From Anaerolineaceae bacterium (lineage in GTDB: Bacteria; Chloroflexota; Anaerolineae; Anaerolineales; Anaerolineaceae), in NCBI GenBank assembly GCA_030653365.1, contig JAURZL010000006.1:105481-169480 (forward strand): 64,000 nt of DNA. The letters run 5' to 3'. Positions 34,651 to 44,278 of this stretch are shown here, one piece after another; positions within the stretch are counted from its first letter, which is position 1; every line of letters starts with the position of its first letter. The position numbers were made by a program, and so were the translations under genes. The notes below the pieces were generated by a model that ran no database searches, was not told the DNA's origin, and saw only the letters and a list, made by a program, of their open reading frames with translations.

Positions 34651-36033
34651 ATGTCAAAAGTAATCGTAATTGGTGGAGGAAGTGCAGGGATCTCTGCAGC
34701 AATTGGCGCACGTAAAGCAGGTGCTGATCAAGTTATCTTGCTGGAAAGGCAGGATCAACTGTTAGGTATCGGTCGTATTGCAGGAAGTATGGACGTAGGC
34801 GGAAGGTACCCTCTTCACCTCGAGATCGTTGAGATGGGCGCAGGCGAAGTCAATGAAATGTTTGATGAAGTCAGCCTGGACAATATGGATAATTATCGTG
34901 CCTCGCATTATCCGTGGCACAGCCTGCCAGGATCTGAAGAAATGACTAAACACTCCTGGGTCTATAACGTCATGACCGCTGAACCAGCCTCACGCAGGTT
35001 GTTGGAGAAATTTGGTGTAGATATTCGTTGGCGAACCCGCGTGATAGATGTTGAAATGGAAGGTAATCACGTCACCAAGGTGAAAACCGCAGACTGCGAT
35101 TGGCTGGAAGCGGATGCCTTTATCGATTGCACAGGATCCGCCGGAGGCATGAAGGATTGCAGAAAGAATGTTGGTGGTTGTGTCATGTGCCCGTGGATGC
35201 AGTGTCCCACGTTTGGCGACCGGGTAAACCTCACCGAAAAAATTGGTGCCAAAACCTGGAGCATGCGTCAAAAAGATGGTACCCCGGGAGTGAAATACAA
35301 TGGTATCTATTTCTATAAAGAATCATTATCTCAAGAATGGAAAGACGCATTAGCCTTCAGTCACCAGGTATTTCTTCCGTACAGAGGTCTGACCGATTGG
35401 GACAGCGACCCTGAGTGGAGCTGGGCGACCCGTGGGCAGGATGGTAATGATGGTGAGGGACATCCTGCGGATGCCGAAACCAGCTGGAGAGTCACACCGA
35501 ATACCGGCCGCTTCCGCTTGTTGGATCGCGGCATCTTCGCTGGTGGAGCTGGACCGAGCCCAATCAAACTGGAGCAACTGCGCAAGATTCCTGGTCTTGA
35601 AAACGTTGTCGTGGCGGGTCCGGTAGGAGGAAAAAATCTATGGTCTTTGGGTCATGACCTCGTATTTACCGACAACACCCTGTTGGTTCCACCTACTGAT
35701 AACTACTTTGCTGCGGGCAGCAAAGCCAATATGGTCGATGTCCAGCCATGTATCAACTCTGGTATTCTGGCTGGCTTTAATGCGGTCAGGAGCGCAGTGG
35801 GCAAGGAACTGGTTGAATTTCCAATGAGCACAGCCAGTGGCGACATCTTAGACTTTTCACAGAAATTCCTCCAGAATTCTGAAGGTGGACCGACGACATT
35901 TGTGAGTGCGCATGCCGGACATTACCTGAAGAGACTGAAAGACATTGGCGTTTTCCCGGACAATGAAGAAAAGGCAAAAAAACGCATTGCTGATGCAGGG
36001 TTTGCAGATTACTTCAAACAGAAAGTAATTTAA
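34651..36033 (+). CDS. FAD-dependent oxidoreductase with Cys-rich motif
   Basis: 460 residues. The Rossmann FAD motif is VIVIGGGSAGISAAIGARKAGADQVILLER, with the acidic residue ending strand 2. C160-TGSAGG closes the FAD site, and C170-x6-C177-x2-C180-x4-C185-P is a cysteine cluster that may hold an Fe-S centre. The C-terminal MVDVQPCINSGILAGFNAV is the second FAD contact. I cannot name the substrate; the overall plan is that of the FAD_oxidored (PF12831-like) group. GGAG precedes the ATG. The hydrolase gene begins 2 bases after its stop, so the two are co-translated. Confidence 0.85.
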   Translation: MSKVIVIGGGSAGISAAIGARKAGADQVILLERQDQLLGIGRIAGSMDVGGRYPLHLEIVEMGAGEVNEMFDEVSLDNMDNYRASHYPWHSLPGSEEMTKHSWVYNVMTAEPASRRLLEKFGVDIRWRTRVIDVEMEGNHVTKVKTADCDWLEADAFIDCTGSAGGMKDCRKNVGGCVMCPWMQCPTFGDRVNLTEKIGAKTWSMRQKDGTPGVKYNGIYFYKESLSQEWKDALAFSHQVFLPYRGLTDWDSDPEWSWATRGQDGNDGEGHPADAETSWRVTPNTGRFRLLDRGIFAGGAGPSPIKLEQLRKIPGLENVVVAGPVGGKNLWSLGHDLVFTDNTLLVPPTDNYFAAGSKANMVDVQPCINSGILAGFNAVRSAVGKELVEFPMSTASGDILDFSQKFLQNSEGGPTTFVSAHAGHYLKRLKDIGVFPDNEEKAKKRIADAGFADYFKQKVI

Positions 36034-36035
36034 TT

Positions 36036-37343
36036 ATGAATCGCGAGAGTATCTTGACTGATCAATATTACCCAATCAAGAGTTCTTATTACAGGATTGA
36101 AAAAAAGGGCACCTGGAAAGGAATCCAAAGTCTACTTTTTGAGCCCATTGAATCTTGTGAAAAGAGTCAAATCGCCATTATCGTAATGCATTCCGACGGT
36201 GATCATCTAGCACCCAATGCGGCAAGTGAACTGGCGAAGCGTGGTTATCGCGCGTTAGGTGCTGCCGTCAGCGATCATGATGATCCCCTGGATGAGAAGT
36301 TGCTGGATGTCAATGCTGCAAGCGATTTTCTCCGTAAAATCCCCGGTGTGAGGAAAGTGATTACCCTGGGGCACAGTGGTGGCGCAACTTTGATGAGTGC
36401 TTATCAAAATGTAGCCGAGAATGGGGTGCAGGCATTCCAGGGACCCGAAAAGTTAATAAAGTGTTCTGAACTAGGAGACCTTCCCCCAGCCGATGGTGTG
36501 ATGCTGCTCGATTCAAACTATGGAAACGGAGTAATGACGCTTCTCAGTCTGGACCCGGCGGTGACTGATGAAAAATGTGGTCGTAAAATAGATCCGGAAC
36601 TTGACCTGTTCAATCCAGCCAATGGGTTTAACCCCAAGGGATCGACATACAGCGAGGAATTTATCCGGAAATATCAGAAAGCCCAAGGGGAGAGAAACAA
36701 TCGGCTTATTGATTCTGCGCTGGACAGACTCCATGCAATCGAGAGCGGGCAAGGCAGGTATGCTGATGATGAGCCATTCTTGGTACCCGGTGGAGCACAG
36801 AATTCCTTTAACAATAAACTATTCCCACAGGACATCCGGCTGTTGTCACGGACACGAAAAACATGGCCATTGCTGCATGCTGATGGATCCATGACGAACC
36901 AGATCATCCCCTGTGTCAGAAAAGCGAAAAACGACAAATCCTTTACCGACTTTTACCGTATGGGTGCAATTAAGTCGACCATCCGAACCTTTCTCAATTC
37001 GTCTGCAGTCCGGACGACTGAAAAATTCGGATATAACGAAGATTCCTTATATGGGGTTGACTGGTTATCCAGTTATAGCTGCACGCCGGGTAACATGATT
37101 GGTGTGTCTGCCCCTCTATTGGTGATGGGAATGACAGGAGGTTATGAATTCTTGGCAGCTGAGATCATCCATGAAAACACTCCAAAAGTCACTGATAAAA
37201 CAATTGCTTTCGTAGAAGGCGCAACCCATATCTTTGATCCAGCCAAGGATTGTGAAGCATTTCCCGGCCAGTTCGGAGACACAATAAAAACGATGTTTGA
37301 TTTTGTTGACGGGTGGCTGAGCCTACCAGGTCGCTTCATGTGA
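36036..37343 (+). CDS. Alpha/beta-hydrolase-fold protein of unknown substrate
   Basis: 435 residues, longer than a simple esterase. IAIIVMHSDGD starts the central sheet, and GHSGGA (112-117) carries the nucleophile S114. The acid/base end is EGATHIFDPAKDCEAFPGQFGDT, with a candidate catalytic His. An insertion of about 150 residues between strands (NGFNPKGS to GVDWLSSY) forms a cap. There is no signal peptide. Its start is 2 bases from the FAD oxidoreductase stop, so it probably acts on the same compound. Confidence 0.8.
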   Translation: MNRESILTDQYYPIKSSYYRIEKKGTWKGIQSLLFEPIESCEKSQIAIIVMHSDGDHLAPNAASELAKRGYRALGAAVSDHDDPLDEKLLDVNAASDFLRKIPGVRKVITLGHSGGATLMSAYQNVAENGVQAFQGPEKLIKCSELGDLPPADGVMLLDSNYGNGVMTLLSLDPAVTDEKCGRKIDPELDLFNPANGFNPKGSTYSEEFIRKYQKAQGERNNRLIDSALDRLHAIESGQGRYADDEPFLVPGGAQNSFNNKLFPQDIRLLSRTRKTWPLLHADGSMTNQIIPCVRKAKNDKSFTDFYRMGAIKSTIRTFLNSSAVRTTEKFGYNEDSLYGVDWLSSYSCTPGNMIGVSAPLLVMGMTGGYEFLAAEIIHENTPKVTDKTIAFVEGATHIFDPAKDCEAFPGQFGDTIKTMFDFVDGWLSLPGRFM

Positions 37344-37528
37344 TAAAAAACAGCATGGAAATGCGCTTGATTTTCCATCCTTTGGACGTTGTTTTGGACT
37401 GAAACTTAGCTTTTTGATCATTTACTTTTTCTGGTAAGGAGTCGGCCTATAAGCAAAAAAAATGTTACAAACAATCAATCAATATAAAGTTTCTTTGGAT
37501 GTAGAAATTCAAAAAAGGAGAAGAAAAA

Positions 37529-39808
37529 ATGAAGAAAACTGTTTTATTTCTTATGTTACTTTCATTAGCGTTTTCATTATGTGCTTGTAGTAAAAAAGGA
37601 GCTAATCAATCGGACCACATTCTCGAAAACGGCAGGTATGACAAGATCATCGTAGCTATCGCTCAAGATCCGGAGAATTTGGAACCCACCACAGGCAACA
37701 AATTACCTCATAACGTATTTTTCTGGAACATCTATGAGACTCTATTCGACTTTGACGACGAAAACAATTTGGTTCCTTCAATCGGCAAATCGATCACTAT
37801 TGTGGACGATAAGACATATGATGTAGGAATCTATGACGTAGTCATCGATTCTGAGGGTAATAAAATCACTGCAAATGATGTTGTATACAGTGTTAATTGG
37901 TTGATCGATAGCGGCAATGCGATAAAATACGATTTGGTCGAAAGCATTGAGGCTGTGGACGATTATACAGTACGTTGGCATTGGAATAAAGCTCCTTCTT
38001 CCTGGACCGAATTGGAGTTCCCGCTGGTACGCACCTATATCTTCTCCCAGGCTGCATTTGAGAGCCACAATTTCTCAACAGAGCCCGTTGGTACAGGAAG
38101 CTATGTAGTCAAGGAATTCACTGTTGGATCCAATCTTATACTCGAAGCCAACGATGACTACTGGCTGCTGAACAACCCGGAGATAATGGATACCCATTTA
38201 GATCTGCACCGTGCAAACGTTCAGACTATTGAGTTTACAGTTATTGCAGAGGCTGCCCAGGCCCAGATCGCTCTGGAGCAAGGCACGATTGATTATTGTG
38301 ATTATGTACTGTCTGCTATACTGCCTCAATTTGAAGAAGATAAATATGCTGATTTATACAAAGTCGACGTTATTGAGAAAGGTGACTATTGGTTCCTCAC
38401 GCCCAACTTGTTTAACCCGTTGCTGCAGGATAAAAATCTGCGTTTAGCCATGTGGTATGGAATGGATTCCACCTCTATCGCCTTGATCATGGGCGGTACG
38501 TACGCTCCCATGATAACCTTCGGCAACAGCACCTACCCCGACTGGGATGATTCTTTTGCAGAAAAAGAAAACTACATGACTACGTATGATACAGATCTTG
38601 CCAAAGAATATCTTGCTAAATCTGGATATAGCGGTGAGGAGCTCATTCTGCTTGGCGATTCTTCCGAAGCAACCAAGAACGCGATGCAGTTGATTCAGTC
38701 CCAACTCGGTCAAATCGGAATCAAAATAAAGATAGAGTCCAGTACTGGGACAATGAGTAGTACTACTTTCTCCCAAACCGAAGGATGGGATCTATCTATC
38801 GCTGGCATCGGCGGCTCCAACCTGGTTGGTTCCTTCCACCGTCTGTTCAGCAACGAAATCAATGAACATGAAGGAACTGCCTATTCCATCGGCTGGATCA
38901 AAGATGATCATCTCCAGTCCTTATATGAGACCACCAAAGCCAAAGATGACACCGAGAGTATCAGTGGTATCCTCGACTATGTTATCGAAAATGGTTATAG
39001 CTATGCTTTAGTAGGCTCTAGCAGCGGCGTTGTCTACACTACGGGCATCAACGAGCTTTACTTACGCGAGGGCAAAGTTGCGACAATTGGTGCCAGCACC
39101 TTCGTTGGCGGCGAAGCCCAGCACTCTAAGAATGTGCAGGTTATTGACACCGAGATTAAAACTTCCGGAGCGCATACCGAAGGCGTATACACCTTTGTAG
39201 ACAGCCAGGGCACAGGCGTTACATGGGAGCTGACGTTGCAACCAGACGGCAACGGCTGGGGTCTGGTCACAAAATGGCCCGATGGCTTAACGGAAAACTA
39301 TACGGGTGATAAATACTTCCCTGGTGATACAGAGAACGTGATCATAACCACACCGCCCAATGAAGGCAGACCCAAAGGTGCTCACTTCTATGAAGAGGAT
39401 AATGTCTGTAAGTGGATGGTGAACCCCTCAAACAGCAAAATGGTTCCTGTAAATTTGTTAGAAAGCTACCCTGACGGTTTATCCGACTTCAGTGCTGAAG
39501 GCGTATACACCTTTGTCGACAGCCAGGGCACCGGTGTTACCTGGGAGCTGACACTGCAACCGGATGGCAATGGCTGGAGTCTGGTCACAAAATGGCCCGA
39601 TGGGGCGTCAGAAAACTATACGGGTGATAAATACTTCCCTGGTGATACAGAGAACGTGATCATAACCACACCACCCAATGAGGGCAGGCCCAAAGGCGCT
39701 CACTTCTATGAAGAGGATAACGTCTGCAAGTGGATGGTGAACCCCGCAAACGGTAAAATGGTTCCTGTAAATTTGTTTGAAAGCTACCCTGACGGTTTAT
39801 CCGATTAA
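37529..39808 (+). CDS. Peptide/nickel-type ABC substrate-binding lipoprotein (SBP family 5) with duplicated C-terminal domain
   Basis: 759 residues. The signal peptide ends in the lipobox LCAC. Residues about 30-545 form a DppA/OppA-like SBP_bac_5 domain (DPENLEPTTGNKLPHNVFFWNIYETLF; TEPVGTGSYVVKEF; LRLAMWYGMD). After it comes an extra domain of about 106 residues, present twice in tandem (YTFVDSQGTGVTWELTLQPD ... VPVNLxESYPDGLSD). A normal family member would end near residue 550. GGAG precedes the ATG. It leads the importer operon. The ligand could be a peptide, opine or other solute; the added domains may bind wall or glycan, which is speculation. Confidence 0.9.
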   Translation: MKKTVLFLMLLSLAFSLCACSKKGANQSDHILENGRYDKIIVAIAQDPENLEPTTGNKLPHNVFFWNIYETLFDFDDENNLVPSIGKSITIVDDKTYDVGIYDVVIDSEGNKITANDVVYSVNWLIDSGNAIKYDLVESIEAVDDYTVRWHWNKAPSSWTELEFPLVRTYIFSQAAFESHNFSTEPVGTGSYVVKEFTVGSNLILEANDDYWLLNNPEIMDTHLDLHRANVQTIEFTVIAEAAQAQIALEQGTIDYCDYVLSAILPQFEEDKYADLYKVDVIEKGDYWFLTPNLFNPLLQDKNLRLAMWYGMDSTSIALIMGGTYAPMITFGNSTYPDWDDSFAEKENYMTTYDTDLAKEYLAKSGYSGEELILLGDSSEATKNAMQLIQSQLGQIGIKIKIESSTGTMSSTTFSQTEGWDLSIAGIGGSNLVGSFHRLFSNEINEHEGTAYSIGWIKDDHLQSLYETTKAKDDTESISGILDYVIENGYSYALVGSSSGVVYTTGINELYLREGKVATIGASTFVGGEAQHSKNVQVIDTEIKTSGAHTEGVYTFVDSQGTGVTWELTLQPDGNGWGLVTKWPDGLTENYTGDKYFPGDTENVIITTPPNEGRPKGAHFYEEDNVCKWMVNPSNSKMVPVNLLESYPDGLSDFSAEGVYTFVDSQGTGVTWELTLQPDGNGWSLVTKWPDGASENYTGDKYFPGDTENVIITTPPNEGRPKGAHFYEEDNVCKWMVNPANGKMVPVNLFESYPDGLSD
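39177..39806 (+). repeat. 318-bp tandem direct repeat inside the binding-protein gene
   Basis: Copy 1 is about 39177-39494 and copy 2 about 39495-39806, offset by exactly 318 bases (106 codons). Both begin GAAGGCGTATACACCTTTGT and end in the codons for YPDGLSD. Differences between copies are few and many are silent, so the duplication is recent or homogenised. Confidence 0.9.
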
Positions 39809-39820
39809 ATTTTCCTTACC

Positions 39821-39860
39821 GAAAAGCAGCATCGGAATTCACTTTACGATGCTGCTTTTC
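39821..39860 (+). terminator. Strong hairpin between binding-protein and permease genes
   Basis: A perfect 14-bp stem, GAAAAGCAGCATCG (39821-39834) and CGATGCTGCTTTTC (39847-39860), lies 13 bases after the binding-protein stop and ends in TTTTC. It probably terminates most transcripts or protects the 3' end, giving excess binding protein over permeases. The rest of the gap to 40010 shows no gene. Confidence 0.7.
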
Positions 39861-40010
39861 AATAGTTCACTCGATTACAAGCCGCCAGCGCACCCGGTGG
39901 TGCTGCTGCTAGTTTCGCAGAATTTACAAGTTGCACAATCTCAAACTTTAGTAAAAATTTTAAGAGCAGATCTATAATTAGCCAACATATTTGAGAAAGT
40001 AGAGGTACTA

Positions 40011-40952
40011 ATGGGAAGATTCATAATGGAACGTATCTTATGGATGATATTAATCTTGATTGCAGCAGCATTCGTGATATTCACCCTGATGTATCTAGTT
40101 CCTGGCGACCCCGCCAAAAGTTTACTTGGCCCAGATGCTACATATAAGGTTTTGGAGATTAAGCGTCACGAGTTAGGCATTGACCGGCCATACATCGTTC
40201 AGCTGGGTGATTTCCTTTATAAAACCTTCATAAGATTCGATCTAGGAATTTCCTGGAAATTCGGGACCCCAGTTATAGAGGACGTGGCGGAGCGCCTGCC
40301 GCGCACCCTAATAATCGGTTTATCTGCCTTAGTGTTGAGCGCTTTTTTGGGCACTGTGCTGGGTATCTTTGCTGCCATCAACAAAGGCAAATGGCAGGAT
40401 AGCACTACAATGGTGCTCGCGATGGTGTTAATCTCGGTCCCTGATTTCTGGGTAGCGCTGATGTTCATCTTGTTGTTTTCGGCAACACTGGGATGGCTGC
40501 CCGCTTACGGGATCGGCAGTGTTGCACATTATATTCAACCTATTATTTGTTCATCACTGCTTGGTGTCGCAATCAACGCCCGTCAAGGCCGCAGCGCCAT
40601 GCTGGAGACCATTAGGGCTGAATTTGTCGTAACAGCACGGGCCAAAGGGCAGAGAGAAAATATTGTAGTCCGCAAACATATGCTGCCAAATGCGCTGATG
40701 CCCATCATTACCGGTGTGGCTGGAGGACTGACCATGACGATAGCTGGTTCTCCTATTATGGAAACGGTGTTCTCCATCCCCGGAATAGGGCAGTATATGC
40801 TTGTAGGAATATACAGTAACGATGCTCCAATAGTTCGGGCGTGTGTAATGTTTTTTGCCCTTTTCACTACTGTTGTTATCTTAATAATGGATCTTTGTTA
40901 TGCTTTTCTCGATCCTCGTATAAAAGCACAATACTCTCGCAGAAAAAGGTAA
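40011..40952 (+). CDS. Peptide/nickel-type ABC permease (DppB family)
   Basis: 313 residues. An N-terminal membrane segment (ERILWMILILIAAAFVIFTLMYLVPGDPA) is followed by the DppB/GsiC-typical HELGIDRPYIVQ. Five more segments follow, and the EAA loop reads EFVVTARAKGQRENIVVRKHMLPNALMPI. AGAGGTACTA precedes the ATG. It forms the channel with the DppC-like protein encoded 3 bases downstream. Confidence 0.93.
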   Translation: MGRFIMERILWMILILIAAAFVIFTLMYLVPGDPAKSLLGPDATYKVLEIKRHELGIDRPYIVQLGDFLYKTFIRFDLGISWKFGTPVIEDVAERLPRTLIIGLSALVLSAFLGTVLGIFAAINKGKWQDSTTMVLAMVLISVPDFWVALMFILLFSATLGWLPAYGIGSVAHYIQPIICSSLLGVAINARQGRSAMLETIRAEFVVTARAKGQRENIVVRKHMLPNALMPIITGVAGGLTMTIAGSPIMETVFSIPGIGQYMLVGIYSNDAPIVRACVMFFALFTTVVILIMDLCYAFLDPRIKAQYSRRKR

Positions 40953-40955
40953 TCT

Positions 40956-41828
40956 ATGCTGAATGTAAAACGTGAAAATCAACTTAAAAGCTCCTTGTTT
41001 GGAGATTTTCTGGGGGGGCTTATGAAAAGCACAAATGCAAAGATTGGGGTTGTTCTTCTTGTATTCATGGTGCTTGCTTGTTTCGTCGGACCGTTGCTCA
41101 GCCCTTATGAGAAAAACGGAATCGACCTGACCAATATGTATGCTAAACCAAGCGTGGATCATTTGTTCGGTTGTGACGCCATGGGGCGTGATATACTGAC
41201 CCGCCTTCTATACGGAGGTCAGTATTCGCTGATACTGGGCCTTATCACGGCGGTGGTATCCTCTTTTATTAGTATTTTGATAGGTTGTATAGCTGGATAT
41301 TTCGGCGGCGTAACTGAGACATTAATCATGCGTTTCATGGACGTTTGGAGCGCACTGCCAGCTATGCTTCTGGCCATAATGGTATCCGCTGTTATGGGGG
41401 CGGGGTTCTTTGCCACCGTTTTTGCATTGACTATCGGCGCGATAGCGGGGGGTGTACGCATGACCCGAGGACAGGTATTGGCTGAGAGGAAAAAGGAATA
41501 TATCGAAGCTGCGGAGTCTATTAACTGCTCAAAGCTGTCTATAATGTTTTGGCATTTGCTGCCGAATGTGGTACAGCCAATGATCATCATCGCTACGATG
41601 AGTATCGGCGCCAACATAATGATGGCGGCGGGTCTGAGTTACATTGGATTGGGCATCCAGCCACCTACCCCGGAATGGGGCGCCATGTTGGCAGATGGAA
41701 GGGCCTACATCCGATTGTATCCGCACATGATCACATTTCCTGGTATTGCCATCGCACTTACAGTGCTGTCGGTAAACCTGATTGGGGACGGACTTCGGGA
41801 CGCTCTTGATCCTAAACTTAGGGACTAA
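40956..41828 (+). CDS. Peptide/nickel-type ABC permease (DppC family)
   Basis: 290 residues. After a first membrane segment comes the DppC-typical HLFGCDAMGRDILTRLLYGGQYSL, then further segments and the EAA loop EYIEAAESINCSKLSIMFWHLLPNV. The ending GDGLRDALDPKLRD is the usual DppC C-terminus. It is coupled to the DppB-like gene by a 3-base gap. Confidence 0.93.
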   Translation: MLNVKRENQLKSSLFGDFLGGLMKSTNAKIGVVLLVFMVLACFVGPLLSPYEKNGIDLTNMYAKPSVDHLFGCDAMGRDILTRLLYGGQYSLILGLITAVVSSFISILIGCIAGYFGGVTETLIMRFMDVWSALPAMLLAIMVSAVMGAGFFATVFALTIGAIAGGVRMTRGQVLAERKKEYIEAAESINCSKLSIMFWHLLPNVVQPMIIIATMSIGANIMMAAGLSYIGLGIQPPTPEWGAMLADGRAYIRLYPHMITFPGIAIALTVLSVNLIGDGLRDALDPKLRD

Positions 41829-41841
41829 TAGAGGTATCTGC

Positions 41842-42837
41842 ATGAGCGAAGAAAAAATTTATCTAGACATAAAAGACCTGGAAGTCGTATACTCCCAGGC
41901 AAAAAAAACAGTTCGCGCGGTAAACCGTGTTTCTCTAAAATTGGTAAAGGGCAAGACGCTTGGTTTGGTGGGCGAGACCGGAGCAGGAAAGACTACTATA
42001 GCTAAATCAATAATGAGGATTCTTCCCAACCCTCAGGCCAAGGTGCTGTGCGGGCAGATTTTCCTGGATGGTGAGGACCTGCTCCAAAAATCGGAAGATG
42101 ATATGTACGATATTCGAGGCACTAAGGTAGCAATGGTCTTCCAAGATCCTATGACCGCATTAAATCCATTGATGACGGTAGGGGACCAGATACTTGAGGT
42201 CCTTATGCTGCATAATGATTATAACTATAAAGAAGGATTGAAAAAAGCAGGTGAGATGTTGGAAACGGTAGGTATTCCGGCTGAAAGGTGTCCGGAGTAT
42301 CCTCACCAGTTTTCTGGCGGCATGAAGCAGCGCGTAGTTATTGCTATGGCGCTGGCCTGCAACCCAGAGCTGCTGCTTGCTGATGAGCCTACTACGGCGC
42401 TTGACGTGACAATTCAGGCACAAGTGCTGGATTTAATTAAAGAGCTGAAGGAGAGTTATAACACATCGATGCTTCTTATTACTCACGATTTGGGTATTGT
42501 TGCAGAGATATGCGACGATGTGGCAGTAATATATGCCGGCAAAATCGTGGAAAGCGGCAGCAAGGAAGATGTATTCGACCGCACTGCGCATCCTTATACA
42601 CTGGGTCTTTTCGGATCACTACCCAGTGTAGCCATGGGCGAAAAGCGGCTGCATCCCATTGGGGGCATGCCTCCGGACCCCACGAACCTGCCGCCGGGAT
42701 GTGCATTCTGGCCTCGTTGCCCTTACGCAACAGAAAAATGCAAAGAGGAGATTAGATTTACAAATCTATCGCCCGGTCATTATTGCCGCTGTATACATAG
42801 TGACAAAGCACATAAGGCGTTAAAAAGGAAGGAATAA
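41842..42837 (+). CDS. Peptide/nickel-type ABC ATPase (DppD/OppD family)
   Basis: About 331 residues. Walker A is GETGAGKTT, the Q-loop reads [16 protein letters not shown], the signature is [15 protein letters not shown], and Walker B is [18 protein letters not shown]. The C-terminal oligopeptide-transporter extension carries C-x(n)[10 protein letters not shown](n)-C cysteines near the end ([15 protein letters not shown]), which bind Fe-S or metal in some relatives. AGAGGT lies upstream of the ATG at 41842; an in-frame ATG at 41782 would overlap the permease. Its stop overlaps the next ATG (TAATG). Confidence 0.93.
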   Translation: MSEEKIYLDIKDLEVVYSQAKKTVRAVNRVSLKLVKGKTLGLVGETGAGKTTIAKSIMRILPNPQAKVLCGQIFLDGEDLLQKSEDDMYDIRGTKVAMVFQDPMTALNPLMTVGDQILEVLMLHNDYNYKEGLKKAGEMLETVGIPAERCPEYPHQFSGGMKQRVVIAMALACNPELLLADEPTTALDVTIQAQVLDLIKELKESYNTSMLLITHDLGIVAEICDDVAVIYAGKIVESGSKEDVFDRTAHPYTLGLFGSLPSVAMGEKRLHPIGGMPPDPTNLPPGCAFWPRCPYATEKCKEEIRFTNLSPGHYCRCIHSDKAHKALKRKE

Positions 42838-43802
42838 TGTCAAAAACACCGCTAATTCAAGTAAAGAACCTAAAGATGTATTTTAAAGTACCCTCCGGAT
42901 TGAATCATGCTGTTGATGATGTATCTTTCACGATTGAAAGGGGCGAAACGCTGGGTGTTGTCGGAGAGTCGGGCTGTGGAAAGAGCACTCTCGGTCGTAC
43001 GATTATCAGGCTACTGGAGGCGACCGACGGACAAGTTTTACTTGAAGGCAAAGATATTACTCACGTTAAGGGCAGCAAGCTTAGAAAAGCACGTGAGAAG
43101 ATGCAGATAGTGTTTCAGGATCCGTACAGCTCGCTTAATCCGAGACTGCGTATTGAACAGACTATCATGGAGCCTCTGCATAATTCAAATCGTTTCGGTT
43201 CCCGTGCTGCAATAAAGGAATCTGCAAACGAGCTGATGGAGCTTGTAGGCATCGACGAACGCCTGCGTATGAGCTACCCACATGAGCTCGACGGAGGACG
43301 GAGACAGCGTGTAGGAATTGCACGAGCGCTGGCGCTTCAGCCGGATTTTATCTGCTGTGATGAGCCCGTATCTGCACTGGATGTGTCTATACAAGCACAG
43401 GTGCTGAATCTGTTGATGGACCTGCAGGAGAAGCTGGGGTTATCCTTTATGTTTGTTACACATGATCTGTCTGTAGTACGGCATCTATCCAACAATATCC
43501 TTGTTATGTACCTTGGCCAGGTGGTGGAGAAAGCGCCAACAAAGGAACTTTTTACTGAGCAACTGCACCCATATACAAAGGCACTGCTGTCGGCAATACC
43601 GTCGGTTGATATCCATAATCCTATGCAGCGTATTAAGCTTAAGGGTGAGATTACTAGCTCAATCAATCCGGAACCCGGCTGTCGTTTCGCTGCCCGATGT
43701 ATCTATGCTAAAGAAGAGTGTAAGCAGCCTCAAGAACTGGTGGAAGATGCTCCGAAACATTTTGTTGCCTGCTGCCGTGTTAAGGAGATCAACGGTGTGT
43801 AA
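42837..43802 (+). CDS. Peptide/nickel-type ABC ATPase (DppF/OppF family) with variant signature
   Basis: 321 residues. Walker A is GESGCGKST, the Q-loop reads MQIVFQDPYSSLNPRLRI, and Walker B is FICCDEPVSALDVSIQAQ. The ABC signature reads LDGGRRQRVGIARAL instead of LSGGQ, a variant I have seen in a branch of these importers, largely from Firmicutes. The C-terminal extension has GCRFAARCIYAKEEC. It is the last recognised transporter gene of the operon. Confidence 0.92.
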   Translation: MSKTPLIQVKNLKMYFKVPSGLNHAVDDVSFTIERGETLGVVGESGCGKSTLGRTIIRLLEATDGQVLLEGKDITHVKGSKLRKAREKMQIVFQDPYSSLNPRLRIEQTIMEPLHNSNRFGSRAAIKESANELMELVGIDERLRMSYPHELDGGRRQRVGIARALALQPDFICCDEPVSALDVSIQAQVLNLLMDLQEKLGLSFMFVTHDLSVVRHLSNNILVMYLGQVVEKAPTKELFTEQLHPYTKALLSAIPSVDIHNPMQRIKLKGEITSSINPEPGCRFAARCIYAKEECKQPQELVEDAPKHFVACCRVKEINGV

Positions 43803-43858
43803 TAAGGGATATAAGCGGTAATAATATTTAAACAGCGTATAGACGGTTTGTGTAAATT

Positions 43859-44278
43859 ATGAATACGATAAAAAAAATCTACATATTTATATTTATATTT
43901 TTAGCCGTAGCTACGGTATTTGCCATAGTTTACAGCAGTGACAGTACTGTACTCGATGTGGGAGAATCTTCTTTTACAATCAACGGTGCGGGAAGCACTT
44001 CGTACACAATCGACTATGAAGATATACTGTTGGTGGAGTTAGTTTATTCGCCTGATTACGGAACAAGCATTAATGGGGGAAAGAAGCAGAAGTATGCTTA
44101 TGGTATTTGGAACAACGAATCTTGGGGTGAATATCGCTTGTATGTTAATACAAATATAGACGTTGGTATTGTTATCACAGAAAAAAAGGGAGTCTTTGTT
44201 TTCAATTATATAAATGAGCAAACTACAGAAGATTTTTATAACTCGTTTCTTGAATATTTGGAGGGAAAAAAGAATTGA
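43859..44278 (+). CDS. Small membrane-anchored protein, possibly PH-like domain
   Basis: 139 residues. One N-terminal membrane segment (about 7-26: IYIFIFIFLAVATVFAIVYS) is followed by an extracellular or periplasmic beta-rich domain (STVLDVGESSFTINGAGSTSYTIDYEDILLVELV). The pattern of strand, DYEDILLVE and a late aromatic-rich helix recalls bacterial PH-like domains, but this is weak. It overlaps the next gene by TTGA and follows the importer ATPases by 56 bases, so it is probably part of that module. Confidence 0.6.
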   Translation: MNTIKKIYIFIFIFLAVATVFAIVYSSDSTVLDVGESSFTINGAGSTSYTIDYEDILLVELVYSPDYGTSINGGKKQKYAYGIWNNESWGEYRLYVNTNIDVGIVITEKKGVFVFNYINEQTTEDFYNSFLEYLEGKKN

